In this document: piece by piece, positions 34,955-44,393 of the stretch
Layout: each line of letters opens with the position of its first letter
Numbering within the stretch: position 1 is the first letter of the stretch
Assembly: GCF_943181435.1 (NCBI RefSeq)
Contig: NZ_OW969598.1
Coordinates: 310,001 to 374,000, forward strand
Source of the DNA: Neisseria sp. Marseille-Q6792
GTDB taxonomy: Bacteria > Pseudomonadota > Gammaproteobacteria > Burkholderiales > Neisseriaceae
Length of the DNA stretch: 64,000 bases
Direction of reading: 5' to 3'
Made by a program: the position numbers and the translations under genes
The notes under the pieces: model-generated
Told to the model about the DNA's origin: nothing
What the model saw: only the letters and a program-made list of their open reading frames with translations
The model's database searches: none

Positions 34955-36568
34955 TTACAGAGTAATGCGGCGGAAGTCTTTCAACAGGTTAGCCAGGAAT
35001 ACGGTGAAGCGCATACCGGCGGCACCGTCGATGACACGGTGGTCGAAGGACAGGCTCAACGGACACATCAGGCGAGGAGCGAATTCTTTGCCGTTCCAAA
35101 CCGGTTTGATTTGGGATTTGCACACGCCCAAGATGGCAACTTCAGGAGCATTCACGATTGGCGTGAAGCCTGTACCGCCGATACCGCCCAAGCTGGAAAT
35201 GGTAAAGCACGCGCCTTGCATTTCTTGCGGTTTGAGCTTGCCTTCGCGGGCTTTTTTGGACAATTCGGTCAATTCTTGGCTGATTTGTTTCAAGCCTTTT
35301 TGATCCACGTCTTTGATGACTGGAACAACCAAGCCGTTTGGCGTGTCGGCTGCAAAACCGATGTTGAAGTAGTTTTTCAGCACCAAGTTGTCGCCATCCA
35401 GAGAGGCGTTGAATTCAGGGAAGGCTTTCAGCGCAGCAACAGAGGCTTTGATAATGAACGCCAATGGGGACAGTTTCACGCCTTCGCGTTCCCATTCTTT
35501 GTTCAGTTGTTTGCGGAATTCTTCCAATTCGGTCATGTCCGCTTCTTCGTGTACGGTAACGTGAGGAATCACAACCCAGTTGCGAGACAGGTTTTGACCG
35601 GAGATTTTCTTAATGCGAGACAATTCTTTAACTTCGACGCTGCCGAATTTAGAGAAGTCCACTTTAGGCCATGGCAACAAGTCCAGACCGCCGCCCAAAG
35701 AAGCAGCGGCAGGCTTGCCTGCACCGCTTTGCATAACGGATTTAACGAAGGCTTTAATGTCGTCGCCCATGATACGGCCTTTTAGACCGGTACCTTTAAC
35801 TTGACCCAAATCTACGCCCAATTCACGTGCCAGTTTGCGTGCTGAAGGACCGGCGTGTGCTTTGGCGAATGCAGCTTCGTCAATTTTGGCAGCTGCAGGT
35901 GCAGCCGGAGCAGGCGCAGCGGCTGGTGCGGGAGCAGCAGGAGCCGGAGCAGCGGCTGGTGCAGGTGCGGCAGCTTGAGCGGACGGAGCAGGGGCTGCTG
36001 TGGCAGAGCCGGCAGTTTCTACTTCAATAATGGCAGAGCCTTCGGATACTTTGTCGCCAACTTTTACAAATACGGCTTTAACCACACCGGCTTCGGTACA
36101 TGGTACGTCCATGGTGGCTTTGTCGGTTTCCAAAGTAATCAGGGTGTCGTCAATGGCAACAGTGTCGCCAACTTTAATTTCAACGGCAATAACGTCTACG
36201 TCAGAGTGGCCGCCGATATCAGGTACAACAACTTGCACGGTAGTGCCACCGGCAGGAGCGGCTGCAGGCGCAGCAACTGGAGCAGCAGGAGCTTCTGCTG
36301 CAGGGGCTGGTGCGACATCAGCAGCGGCAGCACCAGTTTCAACGGTCAGAATCACGCCGCCTTCAGAGATTTTATCGCCAACTTTAACTTTAACTTCTTT
36401 CACGACGCCAGCTGCATCGGCAGGTACGTCCATAGTGGCTTTGTCGGTTTCCAATGTAATCAGGGTGTCGTCAACGGCAATAGTGTCGCCTACTTTGACT
36501 TCTACAGCGATGATGTCGACGTTTTCATGACCGCCGATATCAGGGACTTTGATTTCTACGATACTCAT
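34955..36568 (-). CDS. aceF: Pyruvate dehydrogenase E2, dihydrolipoyl acetyltransferase
   Basis: A 537-residue core subunit that moves acetyl groups from the E1 enzyme to CoA. Two lipoyl domains are present, with Lys acceptors in ETDKATMD at about residues 43 and 155, joined by flexible Ala/Pro linkers. The peripheral-subunit-binding domain follows (PSARKLARELGVDLGQVKGTGLKGRI) and then the catalytic domain with SLSFDHRVIDGA near the end. The second linker is a long Ala-Pro repeat (about residues 190-230). The start MSIVEIKVPDIGG has AGGA upstream; a longer frame would run into the DUS. Confidence 0.97.
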   Translation of the reverse strand: MSIVEIKVPDIGGHENVDIIAVEVKVGDTIAVDDTLITLETDKATMDVPADAAGVVKEVKVKVGDKISEGGVILTVETGAAAADVAPAPAAEAPAAPVAAPAAAPAGGTTVQVVVPDIGGHSDVDVIAVEIKVGDTVAIDDTLITLETDKATMDVPCTEAGVVKAVFVKVGDKVSEGSAIIEVETAGSATAAPAPSAQAAAPAPAAAPAPAAPAPAAAPAPAAPAAAKIDEAAFAKAHAGPSARKLARELGVDLGQVKGTGLKGRIMGDDIKAFVKSVMQSGAGKPAAASLGGGLDLLPWPKVDFSKFGSVEVKELSRIKKISGQNLSRNWVVIPHVTVHEEADMTELEEFRKQLNKEWEREGVKLSPLAFIIKASVAALKAFPEFNASLDGDNLVLKNYFNIGFAADTPNGLVVPVIKDVDQKGLKQISQELTELSKKAREGKLKPQEMQGACFTISSLGGIGGTGFTPIVNAPEVAILGVCKSQIKPVWNGKEFAPRLMCPLSLSFDHRVIDGAAGMRFTVFLANLLKDFRRITL

Positions 36569-36658
36569 TTGAGTTCCTTTAATATTTTCAGTTTGATGCC
36601 GTCTGAAAACTGTTGCACACGGCATCGGTACAGTTTGTTGAACTATTCAAGCATTCGG

Positions 36659-36706
36659 TTTTCAGACGGCCTGATGTCTGAAAGAAGCAAACAGGCCGTC
36701 TGAAAC
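36659..36706. repeat. Inverted AGGCCGTCTGAA pair between aceE and aceF
   Basis: TTCAGACGGCCT (36661-36672) and AGGCCGTCTGAA (36693-36704) form a hairpin with a 20-base loop in the 143-base gap. A lone AT-DUS at 36596-36607 lies next to aceF. Confidence 0.7.
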
Positions 36707-36711
36707 ATCAA

Positions 36712-39375
36712 TTAGCGTTTCCAGCTAGGAGCTGAATCGGCTTTAATACCATATTTTTCAATGGCTTGTTGAACGGTTTCTTTGCTGACTTTGCCTTGCT
36801 CGGCCAATGCGCTCAATGCGGCAACGGCAACGTTGTAGCGGTCCACTTCGAAGAAGCGGCGCAGGTTGGCACGGCTGTCGGAGCGACCAAAGCCATCGGT
36901 ACCCAAGACGTGGTAGTCGTTAGGGATATAGGCACGGATACGGTCAGCATAGCTGCGGATATAGTCGGTAGCGGCAATCACCGGGCCGTCATGACCTTGC
37001 AGTTGGGAAGTAACAAAAGGTACTTTTTCGGCTTCCAGCGGATGCAGGCGGTTGAAGCGTTCTACCTCGACAGCGTCGCGGTGCAGCAGGTTGAAGGACG
37101 GGCAAGACCAAATGTCTGCTTCCACGCCGAAGTCGGCTTTCAGCAATTCGGCACCGGCAATGACTTCTTGCAGGATGGTACCGGAACCCATCAATTGAAC
37201 TTTCTTGTCGCCTTTGCCGCCGGCTTTCAGCAGATACATACCTTTCAGGATGTTTTCTTCTGCGCCTTCAGGCATATCCGGGTGAGCGTAGTTCTCGTTC
37301 ATCAGGGTAATGTAGTAGAACACGTCTTCGTGGTTAACATACATGCGGCGCAAGCCATCGTGTACGATAACGGCTACTTCATATTGGAAGGTTGGATCGT
37401 AAGTTATACAGTTTGGAATCAAATCTGCTTGAATATGGCTGTGGCCATCTTCGTGTTGCAAACCTTCGCCATTCAGTGTTGTACGGCCGGCTGTACCACC
37501 CAGCAGGAAACCACGTGCGTGCATATCGCCTGCTGCCCATGCTAAGTCGCCAACGCGTTGGAAACCGAACATAGAGTAGTAGATGTAGAAAGGAATCATG
37601 GCAAAGTCGTTGTTTGCGTAGCTGGTCGCAGCTGCGATCCAGTCAGCCATTGCGCCCGGCTCGTTAATACCTTCTTGCAAGATTTGACCGTCAACAGACT
37701 CTTTATAGAACATCAGTTGGTCTTTATCTTGAGGAGTATATTGTTGGCCTTTAGGGTTCCAAATACCGTATTGACGGAACATACCTTCCATACCGAACGT
37801 ACGGCTTTCATCTGGAACGATAGGCACCACGCGTTTGCCGATTTTTTTGTCTTTCAGCAAAGTGGACAGGATGCGTACGAAAGCCATGGTGGTTGAGAAT
37901 TCACGGTCACCGCTGGATTTCAGTTGGGCATCAAATGCTGACAGTTCAGGCACTTCCAGAACTTCTTGGGTCGGGTTGCGTTGAGGCAGGTAGCCACCCA
38001 AAGATTCGCGGCGTGCGTGCAGGTATTTGTATTCTTCGCTGTCGGGAGTAAAAGTCAGGTAAGGCAGGTCGCCGCTGTCGATTTGCTCGTCAGTTACAGG
38101 AATGTCAAAGCGGTCACGGAATTGTTTAAGAGACGCTTTATCCATTTTTTTGGCTTGGTGGGCAACGTTTTGACCTTCGCCGGATGCGCCCATACCGTAA
38201 CCTTTAATGGTTTTTGCCAAGATTACAGTAGGTTTGCCGTCGGCGTGGTTAGCTGCGCGGTCGTAAGCGTTGTACACTTTTTGAGGGTCATGACCGCCGC
38301 GGTTCAATGCCCAAATTTCGTCATCGGTCATATCTGCGACCAATGCTTTCAGTTCAGGGGTATTGAAGAAGTGTTCGCGAACGTATGCGCCGTCTTTTGA
38401 TTTATAAGTTTGGTAGTCACCGTCCAGGCATTCTTCCATACGTTTGCGCAGGATGCCGTCTTTGTCTTTTGCCAAGAGGCGGTCCCAACGGCGACCCCAG
38501 ATGACTTTTACAACATTCCAACCGGCGCCGGCAAAGTTGCCTTCCAGCTCTTGAATGATTTTGCCGTTACCGCGTACAGGACCGTCCAAACGTTGCAGGT
38601 TACAGTTGATGACGAATACCAGGTTGTCCAAACCTTCGCGTGCTGCCAGGGCAATCGCACCTTGGCTTTCAGGTTCGTCCATTTCGCCGTCACCGCAGAA
38701 ACACCATACTTTACGACCTTTGGTTTTGGCCAGGCCGCGGGATTCCAAGTATTTCAGGAAACGTGCTTGGTAAATCGCCATAATCGGACCCAAACCCATG
38801 GACACGGTCGGAAACTGCCAGAAGTCGGGCAGGAGGTGCGGGTGAGGGTAAGAGGGGAGGCCGTGACCATCAACTTCCTGACGGAAATTATTCAGTTGGT
38901 CTTCGGTCAGGCGACCTTCAACGAACGCACGTGCGTAGATACCCGGCGCAACGTGGCCTTGGAAGAATACCAAATCGCCTTCTTCGCCTTCGCCTTTAGC
39001 TTTCCAGAAGTGGTTGAAGCCGACTTCATACATGGTTGCTGCGGATTGGAAAGATGCGATGTGTCCACCCAGTTCCAAATCTTTTTTACCGGCGCGCAAT
39101 ACGATGGCGGCGGCGTTCCAGCGCACGAATGCGCGGATGCGGTGTTCGATGTTTTGATCGCCCGGAATACCTTTTTCGTTTTCAACGGAAACCGTATTCA
39201 AATACGGCGTGGTTGTGCCGTGAGGCATACGAACGCCTTTGTCGCGGCTGTATTTAACCAGATGTTCCAACAGGTATTGTGCGCGTTCGCCTCCTTCGTA
39301 TTCGAGAACGGAGCTTAACGCATCCAACCATTCTTGGGTTTCGATAGGGTCAACATCATGTAATTGGGTGGACAT
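36712..39375 (-). CDS. aceE: Pyruvate dehydrogenase E1 component (homodimeric)
   Basis: An 887-residue thiamine-diphosphate enzyme that decarboxylates pyruvate and acetylates the lipoyl groups of AceF. The length equals E. coli AceE. The thiamine motif runs from CGDGEMDEPESQGAIALA to INCNLQRLDG. RNGG-type and active-site segments such as KTIKGYGMG and the C-terminal region (LGTDGFGRSDSRANLRRFFEVD) are intact. First gene of aceE-aceF-lpdA on the minus strand. The start MSTQLHDVDPIETQEW follows the family; a longer reading is spurious. A promoter lies about 75 bases upstream. Confidence 0.97.
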   Translation of the reverse strand: MSTQLHDVDPIETQEWLDALSSVLEYEGGERAQYLLEHLVKYSRDKGVRMPHGTTTPYLNTVSVENEKGIPGDQNIEHRIRAFVRWNAAAIVLRAGKKDLELGGHIASFQSAATMYEVGFNHFWKAKGEGEEGDLVFFQGHVAPGIYARAFVEGRLTEDQLNNFRQEVDGHGLPSYPHPHLLPDFWQFPTVSMGLGPIMAIYQARFLKYLESRGLAKTKGRKVWCFCGDGEMDEPESQGAIALAAREGLDNLVFVINCNLQRLDGPVRGNGKIIQELEGNFAGAGWNVVKVIWGRRWDRLLAKDKDGILRKRMEECLDGDYQTYKSKDGAYVREHFFNTPELKALVADMTDDEIWALNRGGHDPQKVYNAYDRAANHADGKPTVILAKTIKGYGMGASGEGQNVAHQAKKMDKASLKQFRDRFDIPVTDEQIDSGDLPYLTFTPDSEEYKYLHARRESLGGYLPQRNPTQEVLEVPELSAFDAQLKSSGDREFSTTMAFVRILSTLLKDKKIGKRVVPIVPDESRTFGMEGMFRQYGIWNPKGQQYTPQDKDQLMFYKESVDGQILQEGINEPGAMADWIAAATSYANNDFAMIPFYIYYSMFGFQRVGDLAWAAGDMHARGFLLGGTAGRTTLNGEGLQHEDGHSHIQADLIPNCITYDPTFQYEVAVIVHDGLRRMYVNHEDVFYYITLMNENYAHPDMPEGAEENILKGMYLLKAGGKGDKKVQLMGSGTILQEVIAGAELLKADFGVEADIWSCPSFNLLHRDAVEVERFNRLHPLEAEKVPFVTSQLQGHDGPVIAATDYIRSYADRIRAYIPNDYHVLGTDGFGRSDSRANLRRFFEVDRYNVAVAALSALAEQGKVSKETVQQAIEKYGIKADSAPSWKR

Positions 39376-39449
39376 AGTATCTATCCTTTGTGTTGAGTGT
39401 TTAATCGGTAGGGCGGGTGTAGTTTGCCCCTTTATTTTCGTTTGTGAAA

Positions 39450-39478
39450 AAAATATAAGCAAAAACGAAAATTTTCAA
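39450..39478 (-). promoter_or_regulatory. aceE promoter
   Basis: On the minus strand, TTGAAA (39478-39473), 17 bases and TATTTT (39455-39450). It lies in an AT-rich tract and would start transcription near 39443. Confidence 0.5.
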
Positions 39479-39920
39479 ACTAAACCAAAACAAAATAAAT
39501 TAAGTTTAATGTTTTCAAAAAATTAAAAAAATCTTGGAAACAAGGGAAAACTTGAAAAAACGTTTGGTCTGTTCCACATGAAATCCTATCAGTAATCGGG
39601 TCTGCTGGCAAATAACCGTGCTTCCTTAGATGGGTTTTCCCCTATAAAACAGGGGTACTAAATAAGTTTGTTTGATTTCGCAAATATTTTATCTGTTTTT
39701 GATTTAATTTTTTCGAAAACTGAGTGAAATGGAATCAGATCTGCCTAAGGGTAATTTATTTGGGATGGAAAATCTATACACAAGCTTTGTGGATAACCGT
39801 GTTGATAAGCCGAGGGTAGTCTTAAAAAAGTCTTACACAACAAATGTACGGTTATTGTGATTAAAAATTAGGCATAATTTAATATATTAAAATCAATAAG
39901 TTATTATAATTTGATGTTTA
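39479..39920. other. AT-rich intergenic region between divergent aceE and proS
   Basis: A stretch of more than 400 bases with no ORF. It contains poly-A/T-like tracts, a CCCC/GGGG hairpin at about 39646-39662, three DnaA-box-like 9-mers (39774-39808) and a very AT-rich segment at about 39860-39915. It probably carries the regulatory regions of both divergent genes. Confidence 0.6.
39774..39808. promoter_or_regulatory. Cluster of DnaA-box-like 9-mers
   Basis: CTATACACA (39774-39782), TGTGGATAA (39788-39796, a perfect DnaA box read on the other strand) and TGTTGATAA (39800-39808) fall within 35 bases. One is perfect and two have one mismatch. This may bind DnaA, but the chromosomal origin is expected near dnaA, which is not in the window. 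Confidence 0.4.
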
Positions 39921-40070
39921 TTGGCGCATTTTTTGCAGGTTGGGAGGTCGGTTTGGTATTTATCATTGCGAATAGTAAAACCAGAATTTTGGCAGTTGAT
40001 GCAAAATTTACTTTTTTCGCGTTACAATCCTGCTTTATTTTTTAAATTGCCTGTTTGGAAAAATACTTTT

Positions 40071-41783
40071 ATGAAAGCCAGCCAATTTTTCATTTCTACC
40101 CTGAAAGAAGCCCCTGCTGAAGCCGTGCTTGCCAGCCACAAGCTCATGATTCGCGCCGGTCTGATAAAGGCCAATGCGTCCGGCCTTTATACTTGGATGC
40201 CGATGGGGCTGCGCGTGTTGCGCAAAGTTGAAAACGTTGTGCGCGAAGAAATGGCGCGCGCGGGCAGCGTGGAGTTGCTGATGCCGGTGGTGCAGCCTGC
40301 CGAGCTGTGGCAGGAATCCGGCCGCTGGGAATTTTACGGTAAAGAACTGCTGCGCCTGAAAGACCGCCACGACCGCGATTTCTGCATGGGCCCGACCTGT
40401 GAAGAAGTCATCGCCGACATCGTGCGCAAAGAGATCAACAGCTACAAACAACTGCCGAAAAACTTTTACCACATCCAAACCAAATTCCGCGATGAGGTGC
40501 GTCCGCGCTTCGGCGTGATGCGCGCGCGCGAGTTCGTCATGAAAGACGCTTATTCCTTCCATGCCGACTACGCCTCGCTTCAGACGACCTATGATGCCAT
40601 GTACGACGCTTACTGCCGCATCTTCACCCGTCTAGGTTTGGAATTCCGTCCTGTTGCTGCGGACACCGGCAGCATCGGCGGCACCGGTTCGCACGAGTTT
40701 CAAGTGTTGGCGGAAAGCGGCGAAGATGTGATTGCATACAGCGACACTTCTGATTACGCCGCCAATATTGAGTTAGCTCCGACTTTGCCGCTCGAAGGCG
40801 AACGCGCGACCGCTCATGCCGAGTTGACCAAAGTACATACACCAAACGTCAAAACCATTGAGTCTTTGGTTGAATTCCTGAATATTCCGGTTGAACAAAC
40901 CCTCAAATCCATCGTGGTCGAAGGGGAAAACGAAGGCGAAATCGTTTTATTGCTGTTGCGCGGCGACCATGAGTTCAACGACATCAAAGCCGAAAAACTG
41001 GCGGGTGTGAAATCGCCGCTGACGATGGCAAGCCCTGCCGCGATTGTTAAACAATTCGGCGCAAACGGCGGCTCGCTGGGTCCGGTCGGCTTTGCAGGCA
41101 AAGTCTATGCCGATTTCGCTACCGAAAAAGGCGCAGACTGGGTTATCGGCGCGAACGAAGACGACTACCACTACACCGGCTTCAACTTCGGCCGCGACGC
41201 CGCCGAGCCTGAATTCGTCGATTTGCGCAACGTCGTCGAAGGCGACGAAAGCCCCGACGGACAAGGCCGTCTGAAACTGGCGCGCGGCATCGAAGTCGGA
41301 CACGTTTTCCAGTTGCGCGACAAATACACCCAAGCTATGAACGTCAGCTTCCTCGACAATAACGGCAAATCGCAAATCATGGAAATGGGCTGCTACGGCA
41401 TAGGCATCACCCGCGTCGTTGCCGCCGCCATCGAGCAGAACAACGACGAAAAAGGCATCATCTGGACCAAAGCGATGGCACCGTTTGAAGTCGTTATCGT
41501 GCCGATGAACTACAAAAAATCAGACGCCGTGCGCGAAGCCGCCGACAAAATCTACGCCAAACTGCTGGCGGCAGGTGCGGACGTCCTTCTCGACGACCGC
41601 GACGAACGCGCAGGCGTATTGCTGAACGACTCCGAGCTTCTCGGTATCCCGCACCGCATCGTCATCGGCGACCGCGCCTTGAAAGAAGGAAACGTCGAAT
41701 ACGCCGAACGCCGCGATAACGAAGCGCAATCGGTTCCGATCGGAGAAATTGTTGCGCGTGTAACAGCTTCATTAAATGCGTAA
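40071..41783 (+). CDS. proS: Prolyl-tRNA synthetase
   Basis: A 570-residue class II enzyme that charges tRNA(Pro). The length fits the bacterial ProS type with an inserted editing domain, here about residues 225-395 (residues such as [20 protein letters not shown]), which clears Ala-tRNA(Pro). Motif 2 is in [20 protein letters not shown], motif 3 in [17 protein letters not shown], and the anticodon-binding domain follows. The start [18 protein letters not shown] is taken from the family; a 50-codon longer frame lies in the AT-rich leader. Two uptake-sequence variants sit inside (40579 and 41264). Confidence 0.97.
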   Translation: MKASQFFISTLKEAPAEAVLASHKLMIRAGLIKANASGLYTWMPMGLRVLRKVENVVREEMARAGSVELLMPVVQPAELWQESGRWEFYGKELLRLKDRHDRDFCMGPTCEEVIADIVRKEINSYKQLPKNFYHIQTKFRDEVRPRFGVMRAREFVMKDAYSFHADYASLQTTYDAMYDAYCRIFTRLGLEFRPVAADTGSIGGTGSHEFQVLAESGEDVIAYSDTSDYAANIELAPTLPLEGERATAHAELTKVHTPNVKTIESLVEFLNIPVEQTLKSIVVEGENEGEIVLLLLRGDHEFNDIKAEKLAGVKSPLTMASPAAIVKQFGANGGSLGPVGFAGKVYADFATEKGADWVIGANEDDYHYTGFNFGRDAAEPEFVDLRNVVEGDESPDGQGRLKLARGIEVGHVFQLRDKYTQAMNVSFLDNNGKSQIMEMGCYGIGITRVVAAAIEQNNDEKGIIWTKAMAPFEVVIVPMNYKKSDAVREAADKIYAKLLAAGADVLLDDRDERAGVLLNDSELLGIPHRIVIGDRALKEGNVEYAERRDNEAQSVPIGEIVARVTASLNA

Positions 41784-41793
41784 GCTTGGTCAA

Positions 41794-41828
41794 ATGCCGT
41801 CTGAAAATAATTTCAGACGGCATTTTTA
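41794..41828 (+). terminator. DUS-pair terminator after proS
   Basis: DUS stem 41794-41806 with 41811-41823, loop of four bases, then five T. Confidence 0.85.
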
Positions 41829-41845
41829 TTTGGGGAGAAAGTGAA

Positions 41846-42502
41846 GTGGCTTCAGTATCTTTAGAAGGAGAAGCAGTCGAGGTCGGCAATATTTTCTGTA
41901 TCGGCAGGAACTATGCCGCACATATCGAAGAGTTAAAAAACGAAATACCTTCCGAACCCGTGGTGTTTATGAAGCCGTCAGGCAGCATTTTGAATAGCGG
42001 CGGTACAATCTTGCTGCCCGAGTTCAGTAGGGATGTACATTTTGAGTGCGAGCTCGTGTTACTGGTCGGTAAGGATTCAGACGGCATGGGCGAGGGTGAA
42101 GATATTTTGGGATGTGTCGCAGGATATGGTGTAGGGTTGGACCTTACGGCAAGGGATATCCAATGCCGTCTGAAGGAAAAAGGGCTGCCTTGGTTGAAGG
42201 CAAAAGGGTTCAGGCATTCCGCGTGCGTGTCAGATTTTGCGGTGGCAGACAGAATCGGCAATCCCGAGAAGGTGTTGTTTTCATTAAAACAAAACGGTGT
42301 ATTGAAACAGCGCGGGGATACCGGTTTGATGATTTACCCGATTCGGGAAATTTTACACAAACTGGCGGCGGATTACGGGTTGGAGAAAGGGGATTTGGTG
42401 TTTACCGGAACGCCCTCCGGTGTGGGCGCAATCAGTACGGGGGACAATTTGGCATTGGAGCTGGACGGCTTGGTGCGCGCCTCTTTCACGGTAGGGTGTT
42501 AA
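41846..42502 (+). CDS. Fumarylacetoacetate hydrolase family protein
   Basis: A 218-residue protein of the FAH/YcgM group, which covers hydrolases, isomerases and oxaloacetate tautomerases or decarboxylases. The core reads FCIGRNYAAHIEELKNEIPSEPVVFMKP, with the metal ligands in HFECELVLLVGK and the Asp in YGVGLDLTARD, and the end LVFTGTPSGVGAI. The start is the GTG at 41846, with GGGGAG upstream. A longer ORF from 41786 begins at a TTG and runs through the proS terminator, so it is rejected. The true substrate is unknown. Confidence 0.85.
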   Translation: MASVSLEGEAVEVGNIFCIGRNYAAHIEELKNEIPSEPVVFMKPSGSILNSGGTILLPEFSRDVHFECELVLLVGKDSDGMGEGEDILGCVAGYGVGLDLTARDIQCRLKEKGLPWLKAKGFRHSACVSDFAVADRIGNPEKVLFSLKQNGVLKQRGDTGLMIYPIREILHKLAADYGLEKGDLVFTGTPSGVGAISTGDNLALELDGLVRASFTVGC

Positions 42503-42511
42503 CCGTGCCGC

Positions 42512-42967
42512 TTAACCCTCACGTCCGTTGAAAAGTTCCGCCGAGCCGCCCTCGAAAAAACCGTGCAGGATGGCTTGCGCCGCCACTTGGTCGAGCACCG
42601 ATTTGCGTTTTTTGCCGAAGACCTGTGCTTCCGAAAGTAGGCTTTCGGCATAGACGGACGAGAGGCGTTCGTCCACCCAATAGACGGGAAGCCCGAATCT
42701 GCCGTGCAGCCTGCGTCCAAACTTGCGGGACAGATGCGTCATTTCGTGTTCCGTGCCGTCAGTATGGACAGGCAGTCCGACGACAAAATAACGCGGCTGC
42801 CATTCTTGAACCAGCTTGGCGATTGCCGCGAATTTTTCATCGTTGCTGCTGCCGGTAACGGTGGCCAGCGGATGGGACAGCCCCAATTCCGCATCGCCCT
42901 GCGCCACGCCGATGCGCACTTCGCCGAAGTCGAATGCCAGTGCCGTTCCTTTTGGAATTTTATGCAT
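42512..42967 (-). CDS. yqgF: Putative Holliday junction resolvase YqgF (RuvX)
   Basis: A 151-residue RNase H-fold nuclease of the YqgF/RuvX family, linked to processing of rRNA precursor or Holliday junctions. The N-terminal [19 protein letters not shown], the middle [16 protein letters not shown] and the end [15 protein letters not shown] plus [18 protein letters not shown] carry the acidic catalytic residues. It overlaps algH by eight bases (42960-42967), so it is translationally coupled. Last gene of creA-algH-yqgF. Confidence 0.9.
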   Translation of the reverse strand: MHKIPKGTALAFDFGEVRIGVAQGDAELGLSHPLATVTGSSNDEKFAAIAKLVQEWQPRYFVVGLPVHTDGTEHEMTHLSRKFGRRLHGRFGLPVYWVDERLSSVYAESLLSEAQVFGKKRKSVLDQVAAQAILHGFFEGGSAELFNGREG

Positions 42968-43508
42968 GTCCGGCTCCCGAAAACAGGGCGAGCGGGTCGA
43001 TACCGAGTTTGGCGAATGCGGCGGCGTAACGGTGTTCGTAGGGGATGTCGAACAGGATATGTTCGTCGGCGGGAACGGTCAGCCACGCATTGTCGGCAAG
43101 TTCGCGTTCGAGCTGGCCTTTGCCCCAGCTTGAATAGCCGATACTGATTAATATTTTGTCAACCGCGCCTTCGCGTGAAATATTTTCAAGCACGTCTCGG
43201 GAAGAGGTCAGCGCGATGCCGTCTGAAACGCCGATGCTGCTTTGCCAGTTGCCGACCGGCGTGTGGACGACGTAACCGCGCTCGACTTGCACCGGGCCGC
43301 CCATCATCACGCTGTCGTGCTGCATCCGCATGGGGATGTTTTTGCCGGTGGCGGAAAAAATCATGTCCATCGTAATCGGAGAGGGTTTGTTGATGGCGAT
43401 GCCGAGTGCGCCGTCTTCATCGTGTTTGCAGATATAGACGACCGATTGTGCAAAAAACGCGTCTTCCATATCGGGCATGGCGATGAGAAAGTGGTTGGAC
43501 AGGTTCAT
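42960..43508 (-). CDS. AlgH/YqgE family protein (UPF0301)
   Basis: A 182-residue protein of the AlgH/YqgE family, often found next to yqgF and thought to regulate transcription, though no mechanism is established. Signature segments are [54 protein letters not shown] and [21 protein letters not shown]. It begins one base after the creA stop and overlaps yqgF, so the three genes form a tight operon. Length is typical. Confidence 0.9.
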   Translation of the reverse strand: MNLSNHFLIAMPDMEDAFFAQSVVYICKHDEDGALGIAINKPSPITMDMIFSATGKNIPMRMQHDSVMMGGPVQVERGYVVHTPVGNWQSSIGVSDGIALTSSRDVLENISREGAVDKILISIGYSSWGKGQLERELADNAWLTVPADEHILFDIPYEHRYAAAFAKLGIDPLALFSGAGHA

Positions 43509-43509
43509 A

Positions 43510-44067
43510 TCAGCGTTTGTCGGGGTTTTCTATCGGGTTGGAAATCATGCAGGCACCAGCAAGCATTTTGCCGGAAGTGCCCACTTGAGGCATATTGGTT
43601 TGCAGGTTGCTGCCGAAACAGGAAACCGCGCTTAAGGAATTTTTCGGCGAGCCTTGGACGATTTTATCGCTGTAAACCAAATAAGCGAAAGTTTTACGTT
43701 TCGGATCATAATAACGGATAATCTGCCGACTCTTGAACGCGAAGCTCGTACCGCGCTTGAAAACTTCTTTCGGTTTGCGCACGGCGGTTTCGTCAAAAGA
43801 AATCGAAGATGCCGTCTGAACACACGAAACCGATGCGTCAGACGCGTCCTCTTCCAAATTGACCATTTCCTTCAAACCGCCTTTTTTTGCATACGAAATA
43901 TAACAGGCAACCCCTTGAACGTCGGGATCGTCGAATCCTTCCACTTCGATACGGTCGTTTTTGCCCAGCATATTGAAAACGGTACTTGCCCGTCCGATTT
44001 TATCGGTTTCGCCGCTGCCGCAGGCAGTCAGCAGGACGGCGGCAGACAGCAGTAGCAGTCTGTTCAT
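43510..44067 (-). CDS. creA: CreA family lipoprotein
   Basis: A 185-residue exported protein of the CreA family, whose role is unknown. The lipobox LLTAC (Cys16) ends the signal sequence, which E. coli CreA lacks in this form. Family segments are clear: [92 protein letters not shown]. Cys pairs may form disulfides. The start MNRLLLLS has AAGGAAA upstream. First gene of creA-algH-yqgF. Confidence 0.88.
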   Translation of the reverse strand: MNRLLLLSAAVLLTACGSGETDKIGRASTVFNMLGKNDRIEVEGFDDPDVQGVACYISYAKKGGLKEMVNLEEDASDASVSCVQTASSISFDETAVRKPKEVFKRGTSFAFKSRQIIRYYDPKRKTFAYLVYSDKIVQGSPKNSLSAVSCFGSNLQTNMPQVGTSGKMLAGACMISNPIENPDKR

Positions 44068-44301
44068 CAAAATTTCCTTATCGGTTGAATCCTTGTTTTC
44101 CGTGAAGGCGGCAGGGCTTGCTTTGTTTGGAGGGTCGCACGCTCCCAAATCGGGCAACATACGGTATGCGGCTTAATGTGCTACCCTGTGTGTCGGAACA
44201 CAATATCCGTTGCAGCATTGAAAATATGCCACACAATATAAGGCTGTTTGTGCCGATTGCAAGTATCCTTGCAAAGAAGGTGCAATATTGGGCAAACGGC
44301 A

Positions 44302-44330
44302 TTTTCAGACGGCATAACTGACAGTATAAT
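44302..44330 (+). promoter_or_regulatory. Promoter of the envC-like gene
   Basis: TTTTCA (44302-44307), 17 bases and a perfect TATAAT (44325-44330). The -35 half overlaps an inverted DUS. The rest of the 44068-44393 gap has no convincing gene. Confidence 0.5.
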
Positions 44331-44393
44331 CCGAGCGTCCGGCTGCTTTCGTGCAGCCTTCAGCGTTATCCAACTTTTCCTGAAAGTCGAACC

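Noticed and set aside
39774..39808. Chromosomal origin of replication
   Set aside because: Only three box-like 9-mers and no dnaA, dnaN or similar gene nearby; it is kept only as a possible DnaA-binding site.
41786..41845. Upstream extension of the FAH-family protein
   Set aside because: It starts with TTG and reads through the DUS terminator of proS. The GTG at 41846 has a ribosome site and fits the family.
44118..44321. Small plus-strand ORF between creA and the envC-like gene
   Set aside because: No start signal, no homology and overlap with the divergent regulatory region.
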